From contig CAVUNV010000003.1 in NCBI GenBank assembly GCA_963742925.1, positions 80,001 to 144,000 on the forward strand: DNA of 64,000 nt, written 5' to 3'. Within the stretch, counting starts at the first letter, position 1. Each line of letters starts with the position of its first letter. The translations under genes and the position numbers were made by a program. Shown piece by piece: positions 33,189 through 41,528 of this stretch. This DNA comes from PALSA-612 sp963742925. GTDB taxonomy: Bacteria; Actinomycetota; Thermoleophilia; Gaiellales; Gaiellaceae. The notes beneath the pieces were generated by a model. That model ran no database searches, had not been told where the DNA came from, and was given only the letters and a program-made list of their open reading frames with translations.

Positions 33189-34400
33189 GCCGGCAATCGT
33201 AGGCGGGCGACGAAAAACCCCGACGTGCCGTGGACGTGCGGCAGCGTGAGCAGGAACGCGGGCCGCCGCGGGTGCCGGAAGGCGGGCCAGTCGGCGCCGA
33301 GATCGTCCACCTCCAGGCCAGAGGCGTCGACGACGGCCTCGCACTCGTCGGCGTTCAGGGTGCAGACCGAGTAGACGATCTTCCCGCCGGGCCTGACCCG
33401 TTCTGCGGCCGCGCGGAGCAGCGCGAGCTGCAGATCGGGGAGCGGCTTGGCGCGCCAGCGGAGGTCCGGCCGTCCGTTGAGGACGCCGAGCCCCGAGCAG
33501 GGCGCGTCGACGAGGGCGTCGGTCGAACCCGGCCAGCTCCGCGGGGAGCTCGAGCGCGTCGGCGTGGACGACGCGGACGTTCGCCGCGCCGAGGCGGGCG
33601 ACGTTCGCCGCCAGCTCGCGGGCGCGGCCCTCGTGCTTCTCGACGGCCACGACCTCGCCCGCGAGCTGTGTGGCCTTGCCGCCCGGGGCCGCGCAGAGAT
33701 CGAGCGTCCGCTCACTCGCCGAGGAGCCGACGGCGAGCCCGGCGAGCTGCGACCCGCGACTCTGCGGCCAGATGCGGCCCTCGTCGAGGGCGCGCTCGTC
33801 GACGCGGGCGACACGGAAGGCGCCCGGCACGTCGGTCGGCTCACCGTCGATCTCGCCCCGGACGAGACGGACGACCGTCTCGGGCGGCTCGTTCTGGGCA
33901 CGCATCAGCGCGAGCGCCGTCTCGCGACCGAAGTCACGCTCGAACAGCTCGGCGATCCAGTCGGGATAGGACAGCTTCAACGGGCCGTCCGGCAGCCCCT
34001 CGAGCAGATCGCGGAGGCCGACCGTGAGGCGACGCATGACGGCGTTCGTGAAGGCAACGGCCCGCTCGAGCCGGGCGGCGCGGACCAGCTCGACCGTCTC
34101 GTTGACCGCCGCGTGCCGGGCGACACCGGACAGATATGCGAGCTGGTAGGCGCCGATCCGAAGAGCGGCGCGGACGGGCGGATCGAGCTTCGCCACCGGA
34201 CGGCGGGCGAGAGTCTCGATGCCGTGGTCGAGCGCCCGGACGCGTTGGACGGTTCCGTAGGCGATCTGCTGCGCGAAGGCGCGCTCTCTCGGGTCGAGAC
34301 GGGCCGCCGCCGTCGCGAAGGCCCGGTCGGCGTAGGCGTCCTCCTCGAAGACCCGCATGACGACCTCGTAGGCTGCGCGCCGGGCCGGAGTGACCGACAT
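33185..34400 (-). CDS. rsmB: 16S rRNA (cytosine-967-C5)-methyltransferase RsmB, frameshifted
   Basis: The 5' part (34400 to about 33520) encodes the NusB-like RNA-binding domain (RRAAYEVVMRVFEED, AFAQQIAYGTVQR) and the first half of the methyltransferase (LDLCAAPGGKATQLA). The 3' part (about 33525 to 33185) continues in another frame with ALVDAPCSGLGVLNGRPDLRW, YSVCTLNADECE and HVHGTSGFFVARL. The catalytic TC and PC cysteines are therefore in the second frame. The join falls at about 33518-33526 and needs one base removed. As sequenced the product would be truncated. Its ATG overlaps the fmt stop. Confidence 0.85.
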
Positions 34401-35191
34401 CAACGCAACCCGCGGAGCCAGGCGGCGTAGTCCATGCGGCGGCCGCCCTCGGGCTGCACCTCGAGCGGCTCGAACGAGCCGTCCGCGGCGACGCGCGCCC
34501 GCCAGACCGTGACGGCCCGCCCCTGCAGCTCCGCGCGCGCGCCTATGTGCGGCGAGAGCGCCCGCACCTGCAGGACGAGCTCCCCGGCGGGCCGGGAGAG
34601 GTCGAGCCGCCGGTCGGCCGCGGCGATCTTCTCGGCATACGTGGCTCCCTGATCCGGCTGGGGGGCGAACTGGTCAGGAAGCGGGTCGAGCAAGCGCGCA
34701 GCGACCTCGGCGGCACGCACGTAGACGGCACCGGCGTCGTCGTCCGGGCCGATCGCGAACGGTTCCTGCGCGCCGATCGGACCGGAGTCCAGCGCCTCGA
34801 CGAGCTTGATGATCGTCACGCCCGTCTCGTCATCGCCGGCCATGATCGCGCGCTCGACGGGCGCCGCACCGCGCCACCGGGGAAGGAGCGACGGATGGAC
34901 GTTCAGCCACAGGTGGCGTTCGAGCAGGACAGGCGGGACGAGCAGGCCGTAGGCGACGGCCACGATCGTGTCTGCCGGCAGGTCGACCGAGGCATCGAGA
35001 CGGTCTGGCTGCAGAACCGGCACGCCGAGGCGCTCGGCGGTGAGCTTTGCCGGCGGCGGGGCCACCCGGCGACCGCGACCGCGCGGGCGGTCCGGTCGTG
35101 TCAGGAGGAAGGCGAGCTCGTGACGCGAGGCGAGCCGTTCGAGCACGTCCGCGCCGAACGGCGCCGTCGCCGCGACGCCGATTCGCGCCAT
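34400..35191 (-). CDS. fmt: Methionyl-tRNA formyltransferase
   Basis: 263 residues, about 45 shorter than usual because the C-terminal tRNA-binding domain is reduced. The formyl-transfer core is intact: YGLLVPPVLLE, LWLNVHPSLLPRWRGAAP with the catalytic Asn/His, and the Asp in VEALDSGPIG. It formylates initiator Met-tRNA. It is arranged def-fmt-rsmB, one base after def. Confidence 0.93.
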   Translation of the reverse strand: MARIGVAATAPFGADVLERLASRHELAFLLTRPDRPRGRGRRVAPPPAKLTAERLGVPVLQPDRLDASVDLPADTIVAVAYGLLVPPVLLERHLWLNVHPSLLPRWRGAAPVERAIMAGDDETGVTIIKLVEALDSGPIGAQEPFAIGPDDDAGAVYVRAAEVAARLLDPLPDQFAPQPDQGATYAEKIAAADRRLDLSRPAGELVLQVRALSPHIGARAELQGRAVTVWRARVAADGSFEPLEVQPEGGRRMDYAAWLRGLR

Positions 35192-35192
35192 G

Positions 35193-35786
35193 TCAGGCGC
35201 GGCCGACGAGAGCAGGCTGCGGACGGAGCGCGGCGAGCGCCTCCCGGCGCGCCTCGTCCGTCGTCCGGTCGATGATCAGGACGCCGTCGAGGTGGTCGAG
35301 CTCGTGCTGGACGACGCGGGCGTCGAGCTCTTCGAGCTCGACCCGGACCGGCGCTCCCGACAGGTCCTGGGCCTCGAGGGTAAGCCTCGTCGCCCGCGCG
35401 ACCGGCACGAGCACGCCCTGCAGCGACAGGCAGCCCTCGTCCTCCGTCGCCTGCTCCTCCGCGACGGAGGCGACGACGGGGTTCACGAACGTCCGCGCGC
35501 CCGACTCGTCGTCCCTGTCGCCGAGCCGGCAGACGAACAGTCGCCGCAGAGTCCCGACCTGGGTCGCGGCCAGGCCGATCCCGTTCGCCTCCATCATCAG
35601 GCGGTGCATGCGCTCGGCCAACGCGCGGAGGTCGTCGTCGAACTCCTCCACTGCGGCCGCATGGAGGCGCAGGGCAGGGTCCGGATACTGCCGGATCTGG
35701 GCCAGCGCGAGACGCCGTCGCGCTTCGCGCTCCGGATCTCGCTCGGCGCCCTCGTCCTCGACGACCTGTCCGTGCTCCTCTGACAT
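35193..35786 (-). CDS. def: Peptide deformylase
   Basis: 197 residues. Motif 1 GIGLAATQVG, motif 2 EGCLSL with the metal Cys, and motif 3 QHELDHLDG with the HExxH metal site are all present. An acidic N-terminal extension of about 25 residues precedes RRRLALAQIRQYPDP. It removes formyl groups from nascent proteins, working with fmt directly downstream. Confidence 0.96.
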   Translation of the reverse strand: MSEEHGQVVEDEGAERDPEREARRRLALAQIRQYPDPALRLHAAAVEEFDDDLRALAERMHRLMMEANGIGLAATQVGTLRRLFVCRLGDRDDESGARTFVNPVVASVAEEQATEDEGCLSLQGVLVPVARATRLTLEAQDLSGAPVRVELEELDARVVQHELDHLDGVLIIDRTTDEARREALAALRPQPALVGRA

Positions 35787-35811
35787 CGGATCTAGTGTAA
35801 TTCGGGCGTCT

Positions 35812-37734
35812 CTAGAGGTTCTGGGGGTCGACGTCGACGACGGCTGCCAGGCCGGCGCGGCGCATCGCCGGAGTCGCCGCCGCGAGCAGTCGCGCGGCCG
35901 CCGACGCCACGCGCCGGGGCTCGTCCGTCTTCGCGATCAGCTGCGAGCGGTGACGGCCACGGAGGCGGAGCAGCGGCGCCGGGCCGACCACGTCGCAGTC
36001 GCCGAGCCCACCGCGAACCTCCTCCAGGAGCCGACGCGGATCCTCGGGTCCCGGCCCGGAGACGAGCACGCGCACGACGTGGCGGTACGGCGGATAGCCG
36101 AGCTCCTCCCGCCGGCGCAGCTCGTCGGCCAGGAACCCCGGCACGTCGTGGCGGGCGGCGAAGAGGACGGCGCGCGAGTCGGGCTGGAAGGTCTGCACGA
36201 TCACGCGCCCCGGGGCGGTGCGGCCGCTCCGGCCGGCGAGCTGCGTCACGAGCTGGAAGGTGCGCTCCTCCGCCCGGAAGTCGGGCATCGCGAGCCCGGT
36301 GTCGGCATCCACCACGGCCGCGAGCGAGACGTCGCCGAAGTGATGCCCCTTCGCGACCATCTGGGTGCCGAGCAGCACCGCGCGGTCGGCCCGAGAGAAT
36401 CGTTCGAGCGCCTCCTGGAGCGCCGCCGGCCGCGCGGTGGTGTCCGAGTCGAGGCGGATCCGCTCGAGCTCCGGCACGTGCTTCTCCAGCTCCCGCTCGA
36501 GCCGCTGCGTGCCGGCGCCGATGCGGGCCAGCTCCGGCGAGCCGCACGCCGGGCAGAGCTCGGGAGCCGCTTCCTCGTAGCCGCAGTGGTGGCAGCGCAG
36601 CGAGCCGTCGCCGTGCAGCACGAGCGCGACGTCGCAGCTCGCACAGCGGCGGGTCTCGCCGCAGGTACGGCAGTGCAGCGCCGGCACCAGCCCGCGGCGG
36701 TTCAGGAGCAGGATCGCCTTCCCCCCGTCCCGCGCAACGTCGGCGAGCGCGGCGAGGAGCGGCGCCGAGAGCGGATAGCCGCGCTCGCGGCGCATGTCGA
36801 CCACGGTCACGGGCGGCAGGACGGCGCCGAGCCGGCCGCCGAGCTCGAGCCGCTCGAGCCGGGCCCAGCTCTCGGGGCGCGGGGTCGCAGAGCCGTACAG
36901 GGCGACCGCTCCCTCGAGCGCGGCCCGCTTGGCGGCGACCGTCCGGGCGTCGTAGCGCGGATCCGATTCCTGCTTGTAGGAGGGGTCGTGCTCCTCGTCG
37001 ACACAGACGAGGCCGAGCCGGGGAAGGGGCGCGAACACGGCCGAGCGCGCTCCGACGACGACCGGCGCCTCGCCCGCGGCGATCCGCTCGCGCTCGTCGC
37101 GGCGCTCGGCCTCGGAAAGGCCGGAATGGAGGACGGCGACACGCTCCCCGAAGCGGGCGCGGAAGCGACCGAGCGTCTGGGGGGTCAGTGCGATCTCCGG
37201 GACGAGCACGATCGCACCGCGGCCCCGCTCGAGCGTCGCCGCGCAGGCCTGGAGGTACACCTCGGTCTTGCCGCTGCCGGTCGCCCCGTAGAGCAGGAAG
37301 TGCCCCCCGCCCGCGTCGACGGCGGCCGCGATCCGCGCGAGCGCCGCGCGCTGCGGCTCGCTCAGCGACAGGGGCTCCGCCTCGCCGCCGAACGCGTAGT
37401 CGCGGCTCGGCCGTCGCATCTCTCCCCGGCGGGCCGGCTTCGCAGGTGCGATCAGCGCGAGCGCCCGGGCCGGCGTGGAGCCGTAGTAGTCCGCCGTCCA
37501 CAGCGCGAGGTCGACGAGTGCCGGCGGGAGCGTGTCGAGGACGCGTCCTGCTGCGATCGGCTCGACGCCGTCCGGCGGCGCGTCCTCGAGCCCGACGACG
37601 ACGCCGCGCCGTTTGGCGGCGCCGAACTGAACCGAGAGCACGTCGCCCTTGCCGATCTCCGCACCGACCTCGTACGTGAACGGGCGCGCGAGCGACCGGG
37701 CCGAGACGAGCGGATAGACGGATGCGTACGCCAC
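35812..37734 (-). CDS. priA: Primosomal replication protein N' (PriA)
   Basis: 640 residues. Walker A is LLYGATGSGKTEVYLQA, Walker B CVDEEHDPSYKQ, and the zinc cluster is the CRTCGETRRCASCD and CHHCGYEEAAPELCPACG block. Late motifs include QLAGRSGRTAPGRV. Actinobacterial PriA often lacks helicase activity, but here the Walker residues look complete. It functions in replication restart and heads the priA-def-fmt-rsmB run. Confidence 0.93.
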   Translation of the reverse strand: MAYASVYPLVSARSLARPFTYEVGAEIGKGDVLSVQFGAAKRRGVVVGLEDAPPDGVEPIAAGRVLDTLPPALVDLALWTADYYGSTPARALALIAPAKPARRGEMRRPSRDYAFGGEAEPLSLSEPQRAALARIAAAVDAGGGHFLLYGATGSGKTEVYLQACAATLERGRGAIVLVPEIALTPQTLGRFRARFGERVAVLHSGLSEAERRDERERIAAGEAPVVVGARSAVFAPLPRLGLVCVDEEHDPSYKQESDPRYDARTVAAKRAALEGAVALYGSATPRPESWARLERLELGGRLGAVLPPVTVVDMRRERGYPLSAPLLAALADVARDGGKAILLLNRRGLVPALHCRTCGETRRCASCDVALVLHGDGSLRCHHCGYEEAAPELCPACGSPELARIGAGTQRLERELEKHVPELERIRLDSDTTARPAALQEALERFSRADRAVLLGTQMVAKGHHFGDVSLAAVVDADTGLAMPDFRAEERTFQLVTQLAGRSGRTAPGRVIVQTFQPDSRAVLFAARHDVPGFLADELRRREELGYPPYRHVVRVLVSGPGPEDPRRLLEEVRGGLGDCDVVGPAPLLRLRGRHRSQLIAKTDEPRRVASAAARLLAAATPAMRRAGLAAVVDVDPQNL

Positions 37735-37769
37735 CCGTCGAGCCTAGCCCCCGCCCCGGGGGAGGCCGG

Positions 37770-38483
37770 TCAGGCGGTGACGGGCCTGGGCCTGCGCAGG
37801 AAGAAGTAGAGCGTCGGCACGGCCAGCGCCAGGAACGCGACGACCAGCAGGAGGTTCGACTCGGGCAGCGCACCCGCCTCGGAGAGCTCCTTGAGGCCCT
37901 GGGCAAGCAGCCAGCCGGCGAAGCAGAGCAGGAGCACGCTCGTGACCTGGAAGAAGCGGCGCAGGTCGAGGTGCGCGGCGCCGCGATAGAACAGGTACCC
38001 GAGCGACAGGGCCACCGCCATTCCGATCGTGGCGCTCGTCGTCGCGACGGCTCGATTCGATCCGGTGACGGTGCTGAACAGGAACAGCGCCGTCTCGACG
38101 CCCTCGCGTAACACGCCGACGAACGCGATCGCCATGAGCGCGAACGTCGAGCCTGTCGCAAGCGCGCTCTCCACCTGGGTTTCGAGCTCGCGCCGGATCG
38201 AGCGCGCCTGACGGCGCATCCAGAAGATCATCCAGGTCAAGAGCCCGGCGGCGGTCAGCATCGTGACCGCCTCGAACACCTTCTCCGATGTCCCCTTCAG
38301 CTCCGCCCCGACCGCGAACAACAGGGCTCCGACGGCGATGCTGATACCGGCGGCGATACCGGCCCCGAGCCAGACGGGCCAGAACGCGTCGCGGCGGCCG
38401 GTGCGCTTCAGGAAGGCGAGGACGATGCCGACGACGAGCGACGCCTCGAATCCCTCCCGCAGCATGATGAGTCCCGCCCCCAC
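37770..38483 (-). CDS. FTR1-family iron permease
   Basis: 237 residues with seven membrane helices. The two iron-passage motifs REGFEASLVVG (about residue 9) and REGVETALFLF (about 126) are intact. FTR1/EfeU proteins import Fe(III) made by an oxidase partner; no EfeO or EfeB gene is adjacent. The GTG start lies two bases from a DtxR-type palindrome with almost no room for a leader, so the mRNA is probably leaderless or starts at an internal ATG (38465). It is divergent from the DtxR-family gene. Confidence 0.92.
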   Translation of the reverse strand: MGAGLIMLREGFEASLVVGIVLAFLKRTGRRDAFWPVWLGAGIAAGISIAVGALLFAVGAELKGTSEKVFEAVTMLTAAGLLTWMIFWMRRQARSIRRELETQVESALATGSTFALMAIAFVGVLREGVETALFLFSTVTGSNRAVATTSATIGMAVALSLGYLFYRGAAHLDLRRFFQVTSVLLLCFAGWLLAQGLKELSEAGALPESNLLLVVAFLALAVPTLYFFLRRPRPVTA

Positions 38484-38484
38484 G

Positions 38485-38502
38485 TGTAAGGGAGACCTTA
38501 CA
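38485..38502. promoter_or_regulatory. DtxR-type operator 1
   Basis: An 18-bp palindrome TGTAAGG-GAGA-CCTTACA, perfect in both 7-bp arms. It overlaps the likely -10 of the iron permease promoter and abuts its start codon. The centre-to-centre distance to operator 2 is 30 bp, three helical turns. Confidence 0.8.
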
Positions 38503-38524
38503 GCAGCACTTTGGTGTAAGGCAA
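38495..38524 (-). promoter_or_regulatory. Putative promoter of the FTR1 gene
   Basis: On the minus strand TTGCCT (38519-38524) and TAAGGT (38495-38500) are 18 bases apart. The -35 lies in operator 2 and the -10 in operator 1, so a bound repressor would block it. The predicted start of transcription is within a few bases of the GTG. Confidence 0.4.
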
Positions 38525-38532
38525 GCCTTACA
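38515..38532. promoter_or_regulatory. DtxR-type operator 2
   Basis: An 18-bp palindrome TGTAAGG-CAAG-CCTTACA with the same arms as operator 1 and a different 4-bp centre. Its right arm overlaps the probable -35 (CTTACA, 38527-38532) of the regulator gene. Confidence 0.8.
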
Positions 38533-38554
38533 GCGAAGAGGCGAAAGCTATAGT
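38527..38554 (+). promoter_or_regulatory. Putative promoter of the DtxR-family gene
   Basis: CTTACA (38527-38532) and TATAGT (38549-38554) are 16 bases apart. The ATG is eight bases past the -10, so the transcript would begin at or next to the start codon. Confidence 0.5.
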
Positions 38555-38562
38555 CGGAGCCG

Positions 38563-39237
38563 ATGGCGGGACATTCGGTCGACGACTATCTGGAGACGAT
38601 CTACTTCCTCGCCTTCCCGATCGGCGAGTACCAGCCGGCGACCGGCTCGGCGGCGATCGCCTCCCGGGTGGCAGAGATGCTCGGCGTCTCGCGGGCATCC
38701 GCCGGGGAGATGCTGAAGCGGCTCGAGGCGGACGGTCTGGTCGAGCGCGGCGAGCAGAAGGAGGCGATCCTGACGCCGCTCGGCATCGAACGCGCGCAGC
38801 GGGTCGTCCGCAAGCACCGGATCATCGAGCGCTTCCTGACGGACTTCATGGGCTATACCGCCGCCGAGTCGCACGTCCAGGCCGACGAGCTCGGGGACAC
38901 GTTCACGGACGAGATGATCGAGCGCATCGACGACCGGCTCGGCCATCCGGATCGCTGCCCGCACGGCTGGCCCGTCGATCCCGACTTCGAGCAGTCCGAG
39001 AACCGCGAGCTGGTGGCGCTCTCCGACCTCCGGGCAGGCGATCGAGCGACCGTCGTCAGGCTCGCCGAGCACGACGGCGACCTCCTGCACTGGTTCTACG
39101 AGGAAGGCTTCGCCCCGGGGACGGAGGTCGTGGTCACCGAAGCCGGCAGCGGCGCGATGTCGGTGACCGCCGGTGGCGAGCCCCGCTCGATCGAGGACAA
39201 GCAGGCCTCCGGACTGTTCGTCCGCCGAGCGGCCTAG
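38563..39237 (+). CDS. DtxR/IdeR/MntR-family metal-dependent repressor
   Basis: 224 residues. The N-terminal winged helix (SVDDYLETIYFLAF, GVSRASAGEMLKRLEADGLVE) is followed by the dimer and metal domain (RFLTDFMGYTAAESHVQADELGDTFTDEMIERID, with HPDRCPHG) and an SH3/FeoA-like C-terminal domain (LSDLRAGDRATVVRLAEHD). It represses genes when loaded with Fe(II) or Mn(II). Two matching palindromes lie between it and the FTR1 gene, so it should control the permease and itself. Iron is the likelier co-repressor given the target. Confidence 0.93.
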   Translation: MAGHSVDDYLETIYFLAFPIGEYQPATGSAAIASRVAEMLGVSRASAGEMLKRLEADGLVERGEQKEAILTPLGIERAQRVVRKHRIIERFLTDFMGYTAAESHVQADELGDTFTDEMIERIDDRLGHPDRCPHGWPVDPDFEQSENRELVALSDLRAGDRATVVRLAEHDGDLLHWFYEEGFAPGTEVVVTEAGSGAMSVTAGGEPRSIEDKQASGLFVRRAA

Positions 39238-39238
39238 C

Positions 39239-40498
39239 TCAGGCCGGCGCTTCGGCGGGAGCGGCGAGACCGGCCGCGGCGCGCAGGGCGGCCGCCTTGT
39301 CCGTCTTCTCCCAGGTGAAGTCGTGGTCATCGCGGCCGAAGTGGCCGTACGCCGCCGTCTTCGCATAGATGGGACGCCTGAGGTCGAGGTCGCGGATGAT
39401 CGCCGCCGGCCGGAGGTCGAAGTGCTCGCGAACGAGCGCCTCGAGCCGCGTCGTCGTCATCCCCTCGATCTCGGTGCCGAAGCAGTCGACCTCGATCGAC
39501 ATCGGGTGCGAGACCCCGATCGCGTAGGCGATCTGCAGCTCGCACCGGTCGGCGAGCCCGGCCGCGACTATGTTCTTCGCCGCATAGCGCGCCGCATAGG
39601 CGGCCGAGCGGTCGACCTTGGTGGGGTCCTTGCCCGAGAACGCTCCGCCGCCGTGGCGGGCCGATCCGCCATAGGTGTCGACGATGATCTTGCGCCCCGT
39701 GAGGCCCGTGTCCCCCATCGGCCCGCCCTTGACGAAGCGGCCTGTCGGGTTGACGAGCACGAAGTCGCGCTCGCTGAGGCGGCGCTCGTCGTAGAGGTCA
39801 TGCGGGAGGATCGGATGCAGGACGTGCTCGATGACGTCCGGCTTCAGCAGGCTCTCGCAGTCGAGGCCCTCGCGGTGCTGGGTGGAGACGAGCACGCGCT
39901 CGATCTCGACCGGCCGCTGCCGGCCGTGTTCGTCGACCTCGTAGCGGACGGTGACCTGCGCCTTGCCGTCCGGCCGCAGATAGGGAAGCACGTCGGCCTT
40001 GCGCACCTCGGCGACCCGCTTGCAGATCCTGTGCGCGAGCGTGATCGGCAGCGGCATCAGCTCGTCCGTTTCGCGGCACGCGTAGCCGAACATCATCCCC
40101 TGGTCGCCTGCGCCGGTGCGGTCGAGCGGGTCGTCGTCGCCGGGATCGTGCTGAACCTCGTAGGCCGTGTTCACGCCCTGGGCGATGTCCGCCGACTGTT
40201 CGTGGATCGCGACGATCACACCGCAGGTTTCCGCGTCGAAGCCGTACTTGGCGCGGTCGTAGCCGATCTCCCGCACCTTTTTCCGAACGAGCGTCGGGAT
40301 GTCGACGTATGTCTTCGTGGAGATCTCGCCTGCGACCACGACCAGGCCCGTCGTCACGAGCGTCTCGCAGGCGACGCGGCCGTCCGGGTCGTCGGCGAGG
40401 ACGGCGTCGAGGACGGCGTCCGAAACCTGGTCGGCGACCTTGTCGGGATGCCCCTCGGTGACCGACTCTGACGTGAAGGAGAAGCTGTGCGCGGCCAT
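39239..40498 (-). CDS. metK: S-adenosylmethionine synthase
   Basis: 419 residues. Signatures are TEGHPDKVADQVSDAVLDA at the N-terminus, GAGDQGMMFGYA and GGGAFSGKDPTKVDRSA. It makes SAM from methionine and ATP. The Ala-rich C-terminus (AAGLAAPAEAPA) is a short tail. It is downstream of gpsA with a hairpin in the 69-base gap; no SAM riboswitch fits in that space. Confidence 0.97.
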   Translation of the reverse strand: MAAHSFSFTSESVTEGHPDKVADQVSDAVLDAVLADDPDGRVACETLVTTGLVVVAGEISTKTYVDIPTLVRKKVREIGYDRAKYGFDAETCGVIVAIHEQSADIAQGVNTAYEVQHDPGDDDPLDRTGAGDQGMMFGYACRETDELMPLPITLAHRICKRVAEVRKADVLPYLRPDGKAQVTVRYEVDEHGRQRPVEIERVLVSTQHREGLDCESLLKPDVIEHVLHPILPHDLYDERRLSERDFVLVNPTGRFVKGGPMGDTGLTGRKIIVDTYGGSARHGGGAFSGKDPTKVDRSAAYAARYAAKNIVAAGLADRCELQIAYAIGVSHPMSIEVDCFGTEIEGMTTTRLEALVREHFDLRPAAIIRDLDLRRPIYAKTAAYGHFGRDDHDFTWEKTDKAAALRAAAGLAAPAEAPA

Positions 40499-40531
40499 CT
40501 CTGCGCGGAAGGCTACCCAAGCGCCGGGGTC

Positions 40532-40561
40532 GCCCCGCCGGCTCCCTCGAGGCCGCGGGGC
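40532..40561 (-). terminator. Hairpin between gpsA and metK
   Basis: GCCCCGC and GCGGGGC arms (7 bp) are separated by a partly paired 16-base interior. It could be a terminator of the gpsA transcript or a partial attenuator ahead of metK. There is no T-run. Confidence 0.4.
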
Positions 40562-40567
40562 AGGCGG

Positions 40568-41524
40568 CTATTCGCCCTTCGGGCGGCGTCCCATCAGCGA
40601 GGCGATCAGCTCGTGGAGGCTCTGGCCCTCGAGGACGCCGCAGACGGCCTCCGTGATCGGCAGCTCGATCCCGAGCCGGTGCGAGAGGTCGCGGAGGACC
40701 GGCGCGGTCGTCAGGCCCTCGACGACCTGGCCGATCTCGGCCGCCGCCTCGACCGGCGTCGAGCCACGCGCGATCAGCTCGCCGGCACGGCGGTTCCGCC
40801 CGAGGCGACTCCAGCAGGTGACCATCAGGTCGCCCATTCCCGCCAGCCCGGCGAACGTCTCGGGCCTGGCACCGCATGCCGACCCGAGCCGCGTCATCTC
40901 GGCCACGCCGCGCGTGATCACCCCTGCCTTGGCGTTGTCGCCGAGCTCGAGGCCGTCCACGCCTCCGGCGGCGAGCGCGATCACGTTCTTCGCCGCGCCG
41001 CAGAACTCGACGCCGGTCAGATCCGTGTTCACGTAGACGCGGAAGAGCGACGAGTTGATCTCGCGCTGGAGCCGTTCCGCGAGGCCATCCTCGCGGCTCG
41101 CGATCACCGCGGCGCACGGCAGCCCGGCAGCGATCTCCTCGGCGAAGTTCGGGCCCGAGAGCACAGCCACAGGGCGGCCCTCGACGAGCGTGTGCAGGAG
41201 GTTGCCGGTCGCGGGATCGAGACCCTTGGTCAGCGTCAGCACCGGCGCCGTGCCGGGTAGCGCAGCGACGACCTCGCCGAACGCGCGGCTCGGCACCGAC
41301 ACGACGACGAGCTCCGCCTCCTCGACCGGCGCCGAGGCGACCGTCGTGGCCGCGATCCCGCTCAGGTCGGCAGTCTGCAGGTAGCGCGGGTTACGGCCGG
41401 TCTCGGCGATCGTCCGCGCCTGCTCCGGATCGCGACAGGCGATCGTCGCCTCGTGCCCGTGCTCGCGGAGCAGGCACGCGAAGGCGGTGCCCCACGACCC
41501 ACCGCCGACGACCACAACGCGCAT
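40568..41524 (-). CDS. gpsA: Glycerol-3-phosphate dehydrogenase [NAD(P)+]
   Basis: 318 residues. NAD-binding VVGGGSWGTAFACLL at the N-terminus, then VLSGPNFAEEIAAGLPCA, NTDLTGVEFCGAAKNVIALAAG and the conserved MGDLMVTCWS. It provides sn-glycerol 3-phosphate for membrane phospholipids. It follows der by four bases, matching the common der-plsY/gpsA neighbourhood. Confidence 0.96.
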   Translation of the reverse strand: MRVVVVGGGSWGTAFACLLREHGHEATIACRDPEQARTIAETGRNPRYLQTADLSGIAATTVASAPVEEAELVVVSVPSRAFGEVVAALPGTAPVLTLTKGLDPATGNLLHTLVEGRPVAVLSGPNFAEEIAAGLPCAAVIASREDGLAERLQREINSSLFRVYVNTDLTGVEFCGAAKNVIALAAGGVDGLELGDNAKAGVITRGVAEMTRLGSACGARPETFAGLAGMGDLMVTCWSRLGRNRRAGELIARGSTPVEAAAEIGQVVEGLTTAPVLRDLSHRLGIELPITEAVCGVLEGQSLHELIASLMGRRPKGE

Positions 41525-41528
41525 GTCG

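Noticed and set aside
32247..34403. RsmB-RibD fusion protein
   Set aside because: The fusion arises only because rsmB is frameshifted into the ribD frame; ribD has its own GTG with a GTGA overlap, and the missing RsmB half is in another frame.
40499..40567. SAM riboswitch before metK
   Set aside because: The gap is 69 bases and holds only a GC-rich hairpin; none of the SAM aptamer core sequences is present.
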